From Aestuariispira insulae (GTDB taxonomy: Bacteria; Pseudomonadota; Alphaproteobacteria; UBA8366; Aestuariispiraceae), in the NCBI RefSeq assembly GCF_003385955.1, contig NZ_QRDW01000005.1, forward strand, positions 186,001 through 250,000: a stretch of DNA of 64,000 bases. The letters run 5' to 3'. Numbering within the stretch: position 1 is the first letter of the stretch; the number at the start of each line of letters is the position of its first letter. Position numbers and translations under genes: made by a program. Shown in pieces: positions 25,091-34,876 of this stretch. Below the pieces are notes generated by a model, which saw only the letters and a list, made by a program, of their open reading frames with translations, did no database searches and had not been told where the DNA came from.

Positions 25091-26434
25091 GTGAGCGTAC
25101 AGGGAATGCAGGAAAGATCATGGGACCGGGAGGTTTGGCGGCTGTCGCTGCCGATTATCCTGTCCAACCTGTTCGTGCCGTTGCCGGGGGCGGTTGATAC
25201 CGCCGTTTTGGGGCATCTGGATGAAGAGGTCTATATCGGTGCTGTCGCGGTGAGCGCGATGATCTTTTCTTTCATTTATTGGGGCTTCGGTTTCCTGCGC
25301 ATGGGAACCACGGGGCCGGCGGCCCAAGCCTGGGGTGCGGAAAAACACCAGGATTTCTGGCTTGTTTTATTGCGCGGCCTGTTGCTCGCAGCTGTGTTTT
25401 CCGTCAGCCTGCTGATCCTGCAAAACCTGATCGGCTTGCTGTCTTTCAGTCTGGTCGCCGCCAGTGAGGGGGTGGAAACTCTCGCCTGGGATTATTACGC
25501 GATCCGTATCTGGGGCGCACCGGCTACCCTGGCGAACTATGTGATCATCGGCTGGTTCCTGGGGGCTCAGAATGCCCGCATTCCGATGATCCTACAGGTG
25601 GTGGTCAATCTGTTGAATGTGGCGCTGGATCTGTGGTTCGTCATGGGGCTTGGCATGACCGTGGATGGAGTGGCGGCGGCCACGGTGATCGCGGAATATT
25701 GCGGCCTGGCGTTGGGGATATACTATATTCTGAAACATAGAGCCTCCTGGCCGGATGTTGGCATATCTTTTTGCGCAATCCTTGAGATGGCACCGCTCAA
25801 GAAAATGATGCTGGTCAACCGGGATATCCTGATCCGAACGCTTTGCCTGGTGTTTGCCTTCGCCTATTTCACCGCACAAGGTGCGCAACTGGGGGACACG
25901 GTGCTGGCGGCAAATGCGGTGTTGATGACCTTTCAATCTTTCACGGCTTTTGGCCTTGATGGGTTCGCCCATGCCACAGAAGCCCTGGTCGGCAAGGCCG
26001 TAGGCCGGGGCAAAGCGGGCGAAATCAGGGCTGCAGTTCGGGCGGCGCTTCGGCTGGGCGTGATCATGTCGCTGGTGGTCGGGGTTTTTTACTGGTTGGC
26101 CAGTGCCCCGTTGATCGGTTTGTTCACGGATATCACGGCTGTTGCGGAATTGGCGTCCGACTACATGATCTGGCTGGCTGTTCTGCCCATCCTGTCGGTC
26201 TGGTGCTTTGTTTATGACGGCGTGTTTTTGGGGGCGACACGGTCCCAGGATTTGCGCAACGGGATGGTGATCAGCCTGATTGGCTATCTGGCGGCGCTGC
26301 ATCTTCTGTTGCCGCTGATCGGCAATCACGGTTTATGGCTGGCGCTTTGTGTGCTCATGGTCTTGCGGGGGCTAACGCTTTGGCGGCGTTTTCCCGCATT
26401 GCTGGACAATGCGGGAAAACCAGCCGAGGCTTAA
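25091..26434 (+). CDS. MATE family multidrug/cation exporter
   Basis: Twelve-helix inner-membrane antiporter (about 447 aa) of the DinF/NorM superfamily. Family signs are WRLSLPIILSNLFVPLPGAVDTAVLGHL at the N-terminus and DGFAHATEALVGKAVGRGKAGE at the start of the second half. The FGLDGFAHA region makes it DinF-like. Start is uncertain: GTG 25091 has AAGGA 10 bp upstream, ATG 25106 has a site too close, and a TTG at 25016 would add a hydrophilic tail. Its stop overlaps that of the leftward methyltransferase gene by 4 bp. Confidence 0.88.
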   Translation: MSVQGMQERSWDREVWRLSLPIILSNLFVPLPGAVDTAVLGHLDEEVYIGAVAVSAMIFSFIYWGFGFLRMGTTGPAAQAWGAEKHQDFWLVLLRGLLLAAVFSVSLLILQNLIGLLSFSLVAASEGVETLAWDYYAIRIWGAPATLANYVIIGWFLGAQNARIPMILQVVVNLLNVALDLWFVMGLGMTVDGVAAATVIAEYCGLALGIYYILKHRASWPDVGISFCAILEMAPLKKMMLVNRDILIRTLCLVFAFAYFTAQGAQLGDTVLAANAVLMTFQSFTAFGLDGFAHATEALVGKAVGRGKAGEIRAAVRAALRLGVIMSLVVGVFYWLASAPLIGLFTDITAVAELASDYMIWLAVLPILSVWCFVYDGVFLGATRSQDLRNGMVISLIGYLAALHLLLPLIGNHGLWLALCVLMVLRGLTLWRRFPALLDNAGKPAEA

Positions 26435-27726
26435 TCCCGTTCCAGCCAGGCAACGGCCTCCAGATGCGGCGACCAGGTAAATTGATCAACCGGCACCATA
26501 CGGGTTATCCGATAACCGCTATCCACCAGGATCCTGAGATCCCGGGCCATGGTGCCAGGGTTGCAGGAAACCGCCACCAGTTTCTTGACCGTTGATCCGG
26601 CCAGTTCCTCTGCCTGTTCCCGGGCTCCGGCGCGGGGTGGGTCAAAAACCACGGCATCATAGCGGTTCAGTTCGCTGCTGGTCAGGGGATCACGGGCAAG
26701 ATCCCGGATTTCCGCCGTGATTCGCATGCCGTGTGCCGCTTTGCGCAGGGCACCGATCTGGGCTTCGGACCCATCGACTGCATGAATAACCGGGTTATGA
26801 GGCAATTTGGCTGCCGGGAAGGTCAGGCTGCCGCAGCCGCAATAAAGATCGGCGATCCGCTTTGCCGTTCCAACGCCATCTTGAACCAGCTTTGCCAGAT
26901 GATGCTCACCGGTGCGGCTGGGTTGCAGGAAAGAACCCGCCGGCAGTTCTACCGGGACATCGGCGAAATTCACCCGGACCGGGCGGCGGGCGGCAATGGG
27001 TTCCAGGAACCCGCCGCTTTGCCAGGCAATGCGGGCAATATCCTGTTGTTCTGCAAATTCCAGAAGGGCCTCGCGCTCTTTCAGGGCCGGGTCAGCCTCC
27101 TTGGCGGGATAAAAAACCACCTCCAACCCGGTTTCGGCCTCTGTGATCTGGATGTCCGCAGCCTTGCCCAGGCTGGGCAGAGACTGAAGCAGGCCGCGTA
27201 AGGGCGGCAGAACGGCCTCCAGCGCCGGGGTCATTAACGGGCATTCTTCCAGATCCAGCACGGTCTTGTTCAGTCGCTCGTTGAAGCCCAGGATCATCCG
27301 GTCCTTGGTCCGGACGGCGGCAAAGCGCGCCCGGCGCCGTTTTCCGGCACCGGTGGAAAGGGTTTCCCCGATGGCAAGATCGCGGAAACCCCGATGGGCC
27401 AGAGTGGCAGACAATTGTTCCTGTTTGAAGCGCGCCAGGCTCCTCTCATCCGCATGCTGCAGGCTGCAGCCGCCACAGCGGCCGAAATGGCGGCAGGCGG
27501 GGGAGATGCGTTCCGGGCTTGGTTTGCGGAGCTGGAGAAGTTTGGCGGAAAAACCATCGCCGCGTTTTTGCAGCGGGCGGATTTCAGCCTCTTCACCTGG
27601 GAGGGTGAGCGGCACATAGTATTTTTTGCCGTCCTCATCCCGGGCGATGCCATCCCCTTGCGCGCCCAGATGCTCTATGGTCACTGTGACAGGGGAAAAT
27701 GCCTTTTTTGCAGCTTTTGATTTCAT
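26431..27726 (-). CDS. Class I SAM-dependent RNA m5U methyltransferase (TrmA/RlmD type)
   Basis: 431 residues. An N-terminal TRAM domain (VTVTIEHLGAQGDGIARDEDGKKYYVPLTLPGE) is followed by an iron-sulfur cluster motif ACRHFGRCGGC with a fourth Cys in EECPLM. The methyltransferase core has RIADLYCGCGSLTF, VFDPPRAGAREQ and the nucleophile Cys in VSCNPGTMARDL. The RumA/RlmD-like cluster suggests 23S rRNA uridine, but the target could also be tRNA. Confidence 0.9.
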   Translation of the reverse strand: MKSKAAKKAFSPVTVTIEHLGAQGDGIARDEDGKKYYVPLTLPGEEAEIRPLQKRGDGFSAKLLQLRKPSPERISPACRHFGRCGGCSLQHADERSLARFKQEQLSATLAHRGFRDLAIGETLSTGAGKRRRARFAAVRTKDRMILGFNERLNKTVLDLEECPLMTPALEAVLPPLRGLLQSLPSLGKAADIQITEAETGLEVVFYPAKEADPALKEREALLEFAEQQDIARIAWQSGGFLEPIAARRPVRVNFADVPVELPAGSFLQPSRTGEHHLAKLVQDGVGTAKRIADLYCGCGSLTFPAAKLPHNPVIHAVDGSEAQIGALRKAAHGMRITAEIRDLARDPLTSSELNRYDAVVFDPPRAGAREQAEELAGSTVKKLVAVSCNPGTMARDLRILVDSGYRITRMVPVDQFTWSPHLEAVAWLERD

Positions 27727-27843
27727 AATATAAAATAATGTTTCTTAATTGCTTGTTGCATTCAAATTGGTAGCTTGGGCATTATTACATGAATATTTCA
27801 GTTGGCTGCCCTTGGGATCGCTCTTTGCCAAAGATAACAGAAA

Positions 27844-28638
27844 ATGTCCATCAATAGCTTTATTGGTTTCATCGCGGCCTTCGGCCTCTTCATCTGGTCG
27901 ATCGCGCTCAGCACTGACAACTTTATGGTATTTGTCAGTGCGTCCAGCTTCATCCTGGTGGTGGGGGGCACCTTGGCGGCCACCTTCCTCGGCCAGGAAG
28001 CCCGCTATGTGGTGATCGGCCTGAAGGCGGTCGGTTCCATCTTCCTGCCGCAGCGGATTGGCCGCAATGTGATGAATAAGGAAGTCGGCCGGGTGATCAC
28101 TTGGGGCTATAAGGCGCAAAAAGACGGTGTCGTCGCGCTGGATGAGGAGTTGAAAAAGATCTCCAAGGATCCGTTCCTGGCTTTCGGGATGGAGATGATC
28201 CTGAGCGGCTATGCCGGCGAGGATGTGCGTGATAACCTTTATCGCATGGTGGATAGCACCTATGAGCGCAACACCGTTCCTGCTGAAATCCTGAAAGCCA
28301 TGGCGGGCACGGCCCCGGCCTTTGGCATGATAGGCACCCTGATCGGTCTGATCGTGATGCTGGACAGCATGGGCAATGATGCAAGCGAGTTGGGCAGGGG
28401 CCTGGCGGTTGCGCTCAACACCACGCTTTACGGCGTGATCCTGGCCCGGATGATTTTCATGCCGGCGGCCACAAAACTGATCCAGCGGCATCAGATCAAC
28501 CGGTTTCGGATGGAGTTGCTGGCCGAAGGCATGGCAATGTTGGCCGACCGTAAGAACCCGCGCTATATCCAGGACCGCATGAACAGCTTCCTGGATCCGT
28601 CGATCCATTACGACATCGACAAACAGTTGAAGAAATAG
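27844..28638 (+). CDS. motA: Flagellar motor stator protein MotA (PomA-like)
   Basis: 264-residue inner-membrane stator subunit with four helices, about residues 3-23, 29-51, 156-178 and 192-215. The cytoplasmic loop carries ALDEELKKISKDPFLAFGMEMILSGYAGEDVRDNLYRMVD, and the gating segment is APAFGMIGTLIGLIVMLDSMG. It forms the ion channel with MotB. Whether it uses H+ or Na+ cannot be settled by eye. No other flagellar gene lies nearby, which is usual for stator genes in this class. Confidence 0.92.
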   Translation: MSINSFIGFIAAFGLFIWSIALSTDNFMVFVSASSFILVVGGTLAATFLGQEARYVVIGLKAVGSIFLPQRIGRNVMNKEVGRVITWGYKAQKDGVVALDEELKKISKDPFLAFGMEMILSGYAGEDVRDNLYRMVDSTYERNTVPAEILKAMAGTAPAFGMIGTLIGLIVMLDSMGNDASELGRGLAVALNTTLYGVILARMIFMPAATKLIQRHQINRFRMELLAEGMAMLADRKNPRYIQDRMNSFLDPSIHYDIDKQLKK

Positions 28639-28658
28639 CCTGAGACAGGACCAGATCA

Positions 28659-29348
28659 ATGGCACGCAGGCGTAAGGAAGAAAGCGGCAGTGACGATTCA
28701 GAAGACTGGATGACGACCTATGCGGACGCCATCACCCTTCTGATGGCTTTTTTTGTCATGCTGGTTTCTTTTTCCAAGGTGGATCTGAAAGTTTTTGAAG
28801 AGGTCCAGGCCGGGATTGAAGAGGCCATTGGCGGCAATGTGGATTCTGAACGCCCGATTTTCACCCTTCAGGCCAATATTTCACAAATCATGGATGCAAC
28901 ACCTGACATCCCGCCGGAGGATGTGGATGTTGGGTTTGATGATAATGGCGTGGTGATTGATTTTGGCAGCGGTTCTTTCTTTAAACCTGGCACGGCGGAA
29001 TTGACCGAAGCCGCCACCAAAGTTTTGGGGCGCATCAAGCGGGAGTTGGAAGAGCCCCCCTATGATCTGTTTGAAATCGATGTTGAGGGCCACACGGATA
29101 ACGATCCGGTCAATACCCCGCGTTTTCCCTCAAATTGGGAATTGTCCGCAGGCCGGGCGGCAACGGTGGTGCGGTATTTGATTGACCTGGGTGCCCCGAG
29201 CGATCGGTTGAAGGCGTCTGGCTTCGCGGAGACCCGACCGAAATTCCCTAACGAGGACGTTCTGGGCAATCCATTGCCTGAGAATAAAAAGAAGAACCGG
29301 CGGGTATCGATCCGGCTTTATCCGAAGCCGCAGGATATCGCCCTATAA
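28659..29348 (+). CDS. motB: Flagellar motor stator protein MotB
   Basis: 229-residue protein with a short basic cytoplasmic tail, one helix with the channel aspartate D23 in WMTTYADAITLLMAFFVMLVSFS, a plug/linker region, and a C-terminal OmpA-like peptidoglycan-binding domain (VEGHTDNDPVNTPRFPSNWELSAGRAATVVRYL and NRRVSIRL). It anchors the stator to the cell wall. The stop is 39 bp before the MBL gene. Confidence 0.93.
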   Translation: MARRRKEESGSDDSEDWMTTYADAITLLMAFFVMLVSFSKVDLKVFEEVQAGIEEAIGGNVDSERPIFTLQANISQIMDATPDIPPEDVDVGFDDNGVVIDFGSGSFFKPGTAELTEAATKVLGRIKRELEEPPYDLFEIDVEGHTDNDPVNTPRFPSNWELSAGRAATVVRYLIDLGAPSDRLKASGFAETRPKFPNEDVLGNPLPENKKKNRRVSIRLYPKPQDIAL

Positions 29349-29387
29349 TTTATTATCTGGGAGGGGCAATCCACAGATGAGGCGTAA

Positions 29388-30212
29388 ATGACGTTCGAGG
29401 TGAAATTCTGGGGGGTGCGCGGATCGGTTGCTTGTCCATCCCCGCGCCATATCGGCTTTGGCGGCAATACCAGCTGTGTTGAGGTCGATGTGGGCGGTGA
29501 GGTTATCATCTTTGATGCCGGAACCGGTATACGCAATCTGGGCAACAGTTTGATGGAGCGCGGCCTGGACCGGGCGACCTTGATGCTGTCCCATACCCAC
29601 TGGGATCATATTAACGGCTTTCCCTTTTTCGTACCGGCCTTCATGCCAACCATGTCGCTCTGTATCATGGCGGGGCAAAGTCAGGACCAAGGCGGAATAG
29701 AGCGGGTGATGAGCGGGCAAATGTCCCAGCCGTTTTTTCCTATTCCCATGGAAGCCATGCGCGGCAAGCTGAGCTTTCAGGATTTCGAAGCCGGCGACAG
29801 TTTCGACCTGGCGCCGGATATCCGGATCCGTACGGCGGCCCTGAACCATCCCAATGGCGCGACGGGTTACCGGGTGGAATACCAGGGCAAGTCCATGTGT
29901 TATGTGACTGATACTGAGCATGTGCCGGGAAAAGCGGATAAAAACATCCTTAATCTTATCCAAGATGCCGATCTTGTCATATATGACAGTACCTATACGG
30001 AAGAAGAATTTGTAGAAAAGGTAGGGTGGGGGCATTCCACCTGGGAAGAGGGAATGCGACTTTGCCAGTCGGCCAATGTCGGCTCGCTGGCGATTTTCCA
30101 TCACGACCCGACCCATGAAGACGATTTCATGGAAGCATTGGAGCAGGAGGCTCGGCAACGCTGGGAGAAATGTTTCGTGGCCCGGGAAAATATGAGTATT
30201 AACCTAATGTGA
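29388..30212 (+). CDS. Metallo-beta-lactamase fold hydrolase
   Basis: 274 residues starting with VKFWGVRGSVACPSPRHIGFGGNTSCVEV, the pattern of the MBL group that includes phosphodiesterase-like and phosphonate-type hydrolases. The HTHWDH metal site is at 69-74, and TDTEH and HHDPTH supply later ligands. The substrate is unknown, possibly a phosphodiester. It follows motB and precedes the HD-GYP gene in what looks like one operon, which hints at a signalling role. Confidence 0.85.
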   Translation: MTFEVKFWGVRGSVACPSPRHIGFGGNTSCVEVDVGGEVIIFDAGTGIRNLGNSLMERGLDRATLMLSHTHWDHINGFPFFVPAFMPTMSLCIMAGQSQDQGGIERVMSGQMSQPFFPIPMEAMRGKLSFQDFEAGDSFDLAPDIRIRTAALNHPNGATGYRVEYQGKSMCYVTDTEHVPGKADKNILNLIQDADLVIYDSTYTEEEFVEKVGWGHSTWEEGMRLCQSANVGSLAIFHHDPTHEDDFMEALEQEARQRWEKCFVARENMSINLM

Positions 30213-30254
30213 AGGAATTAGGTTAAATATGGAGAGTGCAGCCTTTGGGGCGCA

Positions 30255-32054
30255 TTGAAACGGAGAGTAGGGCAGCCTGTGGTTTCGCAACGATTCCAAC
30301 CCGATACCCCGGTGGATGAAGAACGGCGGGAATCTGTTTTCGGTCGCCGGGCCGGTGAGCGCATGCTGCATCGCCTGGTTGAATTGGGGATCGCACTATC
30401 ATCCGAACAAAACATCTCCAAGCTGTTGGAAATGATCCTGCTGGAAGCCAAAGATATCTGCAATGCGGATGGCGGCACGCTGTATCTGGTTACTGAAGAC
30501 CATCAGGGCCTTTCTTTCCAGATCATGCGCAATGACAGTCTGGATATCGCCATGGGTGGGACGACCAATAAGGAAATCCCCTTTCCGCCGCTCCCGCTTT
30601 TTCATGAAGGCCAGCCCAATTTGAATAATGTGGCCTCTGCGGTTTTTCACAATCAGAAGGTTGTGAATATCGCGGATGCCTATGAAGAACAGAGTTTTGA
30701 TTTCAGCGGCACCAAATCCTTTGACGCCAATACCGGTTACCGGTCGAAATCTTTTTTGACCGTGCCGATGATCAATAAGGACCGCGAGGTGATTGGGGTC
30801 TTGCAATTGATCAATGCCCGCGATGATGCCGATGAGGTGCATTCCTTCCCGGTGTCCCTACAGCCGATTATCGAAGCGCTGACCAGCCAGGCGGCGGTCA
30901 GCCTGGAAAATCAGCAGTTGATCGCGGCGCAAAAGGAATTGTGGGATGCGTTGATCCAGATGCTGGCTTCATCAATCGATGATAAGTCACCCTACACCGG
31001 CGGCCATTGCCAACGTGTGCCGGAAATCACCAAGATGCTGGTTGGCGAGGCCTGCAAGGCGGAATATGGCATCTTTGCAGATTTCGATCTGTCTGACGAC
31101 CAGTGGTATGAGCTGCATGTGGCGGCCTGGCTGCATGATTGCGGTAAAGTCACAACGCCTGAATATGTGGTCGACAAGGCTTCGAAGCTGGAAACCATCT
31201 ATAACCGCATTCATGAGGTGCGTACGCGCTTTGAAGTGGTGCGGCGTGATGCGGAGATCAAATATTTGAAACGCTGCCTGGATGGTGCGGATGAAGCCGT
31301 CGCCAAGGCGGAATTTGAGGAAGAATTGGCCCTGCTGGAAGAGGAGTTCGCCTTCGTTGCCACTGCCAATGTTGGTGGCGAATTCATGGAAGATGCGGAT
31401 GTGGAGCGCCTGCATCAGATCGGTGAACGGAAATGGACCCGCCATTTTGATAAACAACTGGGCCTCAGCCCGGTGGAGGCCCTGGCGGCAAAAGCCAACC
31501 CGGCGGCAAGACCACCGGTGGAGGAACCGTTGCTTGGTGATTTGGTCGAGCATCAGGTTGGTAAATATAACCGGGGCGAGCTCTATAATCTGTCCATCCG
31601 GCGCGGTACCCTGACGGCGGAAGAACGGGATACGATTAATGATCATATCTCAGTGACGATCAAAATGCTTGAATCGCTGCCTTTCCCGAGGAAGATGAAA
31701 AATGTTCCGGAAATCGCGGGGGGCCATCATGAAAAAATGGATGGCACCGGTTACCCGCGCGGTTTGAAGCGCGATGAAATGTCCATTCCGGCCCGTGTCA
31801 TGGCGATTGCCGATATTTTTGAGGCCCTGACGGCGGCAGACCGCCCCTACAAGAAGGCCAAGACCATATCGGAATCCCTGCGTATCATGTCCTTCATGTG
31901 CCGGGATCATCATATAGACCCGGATCTGTTTGAGTTGTTCCTGCGCTCAGAAGTCTGGAAAAGCTATGCGGAGCAGTTCCTGTTATCGACCCAGATTGAT
32001 GAGGTCAAAATCGAAGATTATCTGCCGGATCCGGCCCTTTTATCAGACCGTTGA
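30255..32054 (+). CDS. GAF and HD-GYP domain cyclic-di-GMP phosphodiesterase
   Basis: 599 residues. A GAF sensor covers about 38-215 (LSSEQNISKLLEMILLEAKDICNADGGTLYLV...GVLQLINA). The HD-GYP domain begins at about 236 (SPYTGGHCQRV), with the metal pair H294-D295 in WLHDCGK and the second half at HHEKMDGTGYP from about 490. The two halves are some 195 residues apart instead of the usual 60 or so, so an extra region of about 130 residues is inserted, including an acidic coiled-coil (EEELALLEEEF). It probably hydrolyses c-di-GMP, and its place after motAB fits motility control. Start is TTG 30255 or GTG 30279; the second has AGGG 6 bp upstream. Confidence 0.87.
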   Translation: MKRRVGQPVVSQRFQPDTPVDEERRESVFGRRAGERMLHRLVELGIALSSEQNISKLLEMILLEAKDICNADGGTLYLVTEDHQGLSFQIMRNDSLDIAMGGTTNKEIPFPPLPLFHEGQPNLNNVASAVFHNQKVVNIADAYEEQSFDFSGTKSFDANTGYRSKSFLTVPMINKDREVIGVLQLINARDDADEVHSFPVSLQPIIEALTSQAAVSLENQQLIAAQKELWDALIQMLASSIDDKSPYTGGHCQRVPEITKMLVGEACKAEYGIFADFDLSDDQWYELHVAAWLHDCGKVTTPEYVVDKASKLETIYNRIHEVRTRFEVVRRDAEIKYLKRCLDGADEAVAKAEFEEELALLEEEFAFVATANVGGEFMEDADVERLHQIGERKWTRHFDKQLGLSPVEALAAKANPAARPPVEEPLLGDLVEHQVGKYNRGELYNLSIRRGTLTAEERDTINDHISVTIKMLESLPFPRKMKNVPEIAGGHHEKMDGTGYPRGLKRDEMSIPARVMAIADIFEALTAADRPYKKAKTISESLRIMSFMCRDHHIDPDLFELFLRSEVWKSYAEQFLLSTQIDEVKIEDYLPDPALLSDR

Positions 32055-32072
32055 TTCTAACGGGCAATCAGA

Positions 32073-32990
32073 TCATTTATTCAGAATATCGAGGGAATAA
32101 ATAAGGTCTGGCGGCACCATCAGATCGATCAGGATCTTGCCGCAAACCGCCAGGACCATGGCGGCCAGCAAACCACGCAACTGTTCCGCCTTCAATTTGG
32201 CCCCGATCCGAGTGCCGATCTGGGCTCCGATCACCCCACCGACCAGCAAAAGCAGCGCCAAAACCACATCCACCGTCTGGTTGAGCAGGGCCTGCAGGAA
32301 TGTGGCATTGGCCGCGACGAAAATGATTTGGAAAAGTGACGTGCCGATTACCACGGCGGTCGGCATGCCCAGGAGATAGATCATCGCCGGTACCATGATG
32401 AAACCGCCGCCAACGCCCATGATGGCGCTCAAGATCCCAACCAGGAAGCCAATGCCCAAAGGCAAGAGGGCACTGATATAAAGCTTGGACTTGCGAAATC
32501 GCATCTTCAGGGGCAAATGATGCAGCCTGTTATGTTTGCGGCTGCTGGCCGAGTTGCCGCCTGATCTTTTGGATTTGATCAGGGCGCTGACCGATTCCAC
32601 CATCATGAGCGTGCCCACGATGCCGAGAAAAACCACGTAGGAAAGCTTGATGATCAGGTCAATCTGGCCCAGAGAGCGCAGCCAGGCAAACAGCCAGACC
32701 CCAACCGTTGATCCGATGATGCCGCCAACCAATAAAACGGCCCCCATGACCAGGTCCACATTGCCGCGCCGCCAATGGGCCAACACGCCGGATACGGAAG
32801 AGGCCACAATCTGGTTGGCGCCGGTGGCCACCGCGACGGGGGAGGGGACACCCAGGAAGATCAATAAGGGCGTGATCAAAAAGCCGCCGCCCACACCATA
32901 AATGCCGGACAGCAGGCCGACCCCGCCACCCAGGGCCAGGATGGTGACGATATTGACCGAGATTTCTGCAATCGGCAGATATACGTTCAT
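32073..32990 (-). CDS. TauE/SafE family sulfite/anion exporter
   Basis: 305-residue membrane protein with two homologous halves, each with a glycine-rich turn: GGGVGLLSGIYGVGGGFLITPLLIFLGVP and LVGILSAIMGVGGGFIMVPAMIYLLGMP. Family members export sulfite, sulfoacetate or other organosulfur anions. ATG 32990 follows GGAGA at 11 bp; the open frame to 33068 adds 26 residues without a site. It is convergent with the HD-GYP gene. Confidence 0.88.
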   Translation of the reverse strand: MNVYLPIAEISVNIVTILALGGGVGLLSGIYGVGGGFLITPLLIFLGVPSPVAVATGANQIVASSVSGVLAHWRRGNVDLVMGAVLLVGGIIGSTVGVWLFAWLRSLGQIDLIIKLSYVVFLGIVGTLMMVESVSALIKSKRSGGNSASSRKHNRLHHLPLKMRFRKSKLYISALLPLGIGFLVGILSAIMGVGGGFIMVPAMIYLLGMPTAVVIGTSLFQIIFVAANATFLQALLNQTVDVVLALLLLVGGVIGAQIGTRIGAKLKAEQLRGLLAAMVLAVCGKILIDLMVPPDLIYSLDILNK

Positions 32991-33100
32991 GTGTTTCTGT
33001 GTCTCCGACAGGCCCAATCCGGACCATCGTTTTCTGATTAAAGCCTCAGCAACCAGAAAGAAAGCCATCTGTTTGAATAATTTTAATCGGTCGTCCGTTT

Positions 33101-33129
33101 AAAAAAAAGCCGCCAAATAAGGCGGCTTT
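33101..33129 (-). terminator. Terminator of the betIBA operon
   Basis: AAAGCCGCC / GGCGGCTTT stem with loop AAATAA; on the minus strand eight T follow. It lies 50 bp after the betA stop. Confidence 0.88.
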
Positions 33130-33138
33130 AGTTGGGAG

Positions 33139-33160
33139 ACTGCAGAGTTAACTCTGCAGT
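33139..33160. repeat. 22-bp perfect palindrome after betA
   Basis: ACTGCAGAGTT (33139-33149) is followed directly by its reverse complement (33150-33160), 18 bp after the betA stop codon and before the terminator. It could form a second hairpin in the 3' end of the mRNA, or be a protein-binding site. Confidence 0.6.
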
Positions 33161-33178
33161 GCTAGGAAATCGTTCGCC

Positions 33179-34861
33179 TTAGACAGAGCGGGCCGGTTTG
33201 CCTTCTCGCTGCTGTGTTTCCCAATTTTCGGCAATCCAGACCGGGGCATTGCTCGGGGGCAGCATCTGCACACCTTTGATATGATCCGCGGCCTTTTCAC
33301 CGACCATGATGGAAGGCGCATTGAGGTTGCCGTTGGGGATGGTCGGGAAGATGGAGCTGTCGGCCACGCGCAGGTTTTCAATACCGTGAACACGGGTTTC
33401 ACTATCGACGACGGCCATGGCATCTTCACCCATTTTACAGGTGCAGGACGGGTGATAGGCGCTTTCCACATTCTGGCGCAGGAAGGCGTCAATATCTTCG
33501 TCGCTGCTGATATGGTTGCCTGGCGCGATTTCTTCACCACGATAGTCGTCCATTGCCTGCTGGTGGATGATTTCGCGGGTCAGGCGCACACAGGCACGGA
33601 AAGCCTCGCGGTCATCTTCATGCTTCATATAATTGAACAGGATTTCCGGTTTATCCATGGGGTCACCGGACCGAACCCGCACATGACCGCGGCTTTTTGG
33701 CTTGTTCGGGCCGACATGGACCTGGAACCCATGGCCGTCAAAGGCGGCATTGCCGTCATAGCGCATGGCGGCGGGCAGGAAATGATACTGGATATCCGGC
33801 CATTTCAGACCGGCCTTTGAACGGATGAAAGCCGCACTCTCAAAATGGTTGGTCCCGCCAAGACCATCCTTGAACAGGATCCAGCGCGCACCGATCAGGC
33901 CCTTGTGGAACATGTCCAACTGGCTGTTCAGGGTGATCGGCTTCTTGCACTTGAATTGGAAATAGATCTCCAAATGGTCTTGCAGGTTTTCGCCAACACC
34001 CGGCAGGTCATGCACAACATCAATGCCAGCGGCTTTCAGAACAGCAGCCGGGCCGATCCCGGACATTTGCAGGATTTGCGGTGAGCCGATGGAACCGGCG
34101 GATAAGACGACCTCCCGGTTGGCATAGGCCTGCTTCAGGTTGCCTTTGACGGAATATTCCACGCCGACCGCCTTTTTACCCTCCAGGATGACCTTATGGG
34201 TCATTGCGCGAGTGACCAGCGTTAGGTTTGGACGGTTCTTGATCGGTTTCAAGTAGGCATTGGCTGTCGACCAGCGCACGCCATCCTTGACCGTCATATC
34301 CATGCGGCCAAAGCCTTCCTGCCGATAGCCGTTATAATCCTCGGTATAGCCATAACCCGCTTCTTCGCCAGCCTTGATGAAGGCTTTGTAGAGCGGGTTT
34401 TTCATCTCATTGCCGTTGCAGGTATGCAAAGGGCCGTTGGCACCGCGATATTCATCCCCGCCGAAGGAAGATGTTTCCGCCTTGCGGAAATAAGGCAAAA
34501 CGTCCTTGTAGCTCCAATGTTTCGCGCCATGCTCTTCCCACTCATCAAAGTCACAGGCATGCCCGCGGACATAGACCATGCCATTGATGGAGGAAGAACC
34601 GCCCAGAACCTTGCCGCGCGGACAATGCATGCGCCGGTTATCCAGATAAGGTTCGGGTTCGGATTCAAAATGCCAGTTGAACTTGTCCATATTCATCGGA
34701 ATCGACAGCGCGGTCGGCATCTGAATGAAGATGGATTTGTCGGAGCCGCCATATTCCAGCAGCAGTACCCGGGTGCTGGGATCTTCTGTCAGGCGGTTTG
34801 CCAAGACACAACCGGCTGAACCGGCACCAACAATGATATAGTCGAAACGTTCGTCAGACAT
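33179..34861 (-). CDS. betA: Choline dehydrogenase
   Basis: 560-residue GMC-family flavoprotein that oxidises choline to betaine aldehyde and can go on to glycine betaine, usually membrane-associated and coupled to the respiratory chain. FAD binding is [17 protein letters not shown] (9-25). GMC signature 1 is [19 protein letters not shown] and signature 2 is [16 protein letters not shown]. The catalytic His region is [13 protein letters not shown], and [31 protein letters not shown] closes the FAD site. It is the last gene of betI-betB-betA, 15 bp after betB. Confidence 0.96.
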   Translation of the reverse strand: MSDERFDYIIVGAGSAGCVLANRLTEDPSTRVLLLEYGGSDKSIFIQMPTALSIPMNMDKFNWHFESEPEPYLDNRRMHCPRGKVLGGSSSINGMVYVRGHACDFDEWEEHGAKHWSYKDVLPYFRKAETSSFGGDEYRGANGPLHTCNGNEMKNPLYKAFIKAGEEAGYGYTEDYNGYRQEGFGRMDMTVKDGVRWSTANAYLKPIKNRPNLTLVTRAMTHKVILEGKKAVGVEYSVKGNLKQAYANREVVLSAGSIGSPQILQMSGIGPAAVLKAAGIDVVHDLPGVGENLQDHLEIYFQFKCKKPITLNSQLDMFHKGLIGARWILFKDGLGGTNHFESAAFIRSKAGLKWPDIQYHFLPAAMRYDGNAAFDGHGFQVHVGPNKPKSRGHVRVRSGDPMDKPEILFNYMKHEDDREAFRACVRLTREIIHQQAMDDYRGEEIAPGNHISSDEDIDAFLRQNVESAYHPSCTCKMGEDAMAVVDSETRVHGIENLRVADSSIFPTIPNGNLNAPSIMVGEKAADHIKGVQMLPPSNAPVWIAENWETQQREGKPARSV

Positions 34862-34876
34862 GAATCCCGTTCCTTA

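Noticed and set aside
27745-28665. 306-residue open frame on the minus strand
   Set aside because: It is the antisense of motA, whose protein matches the stator family along its whole length.
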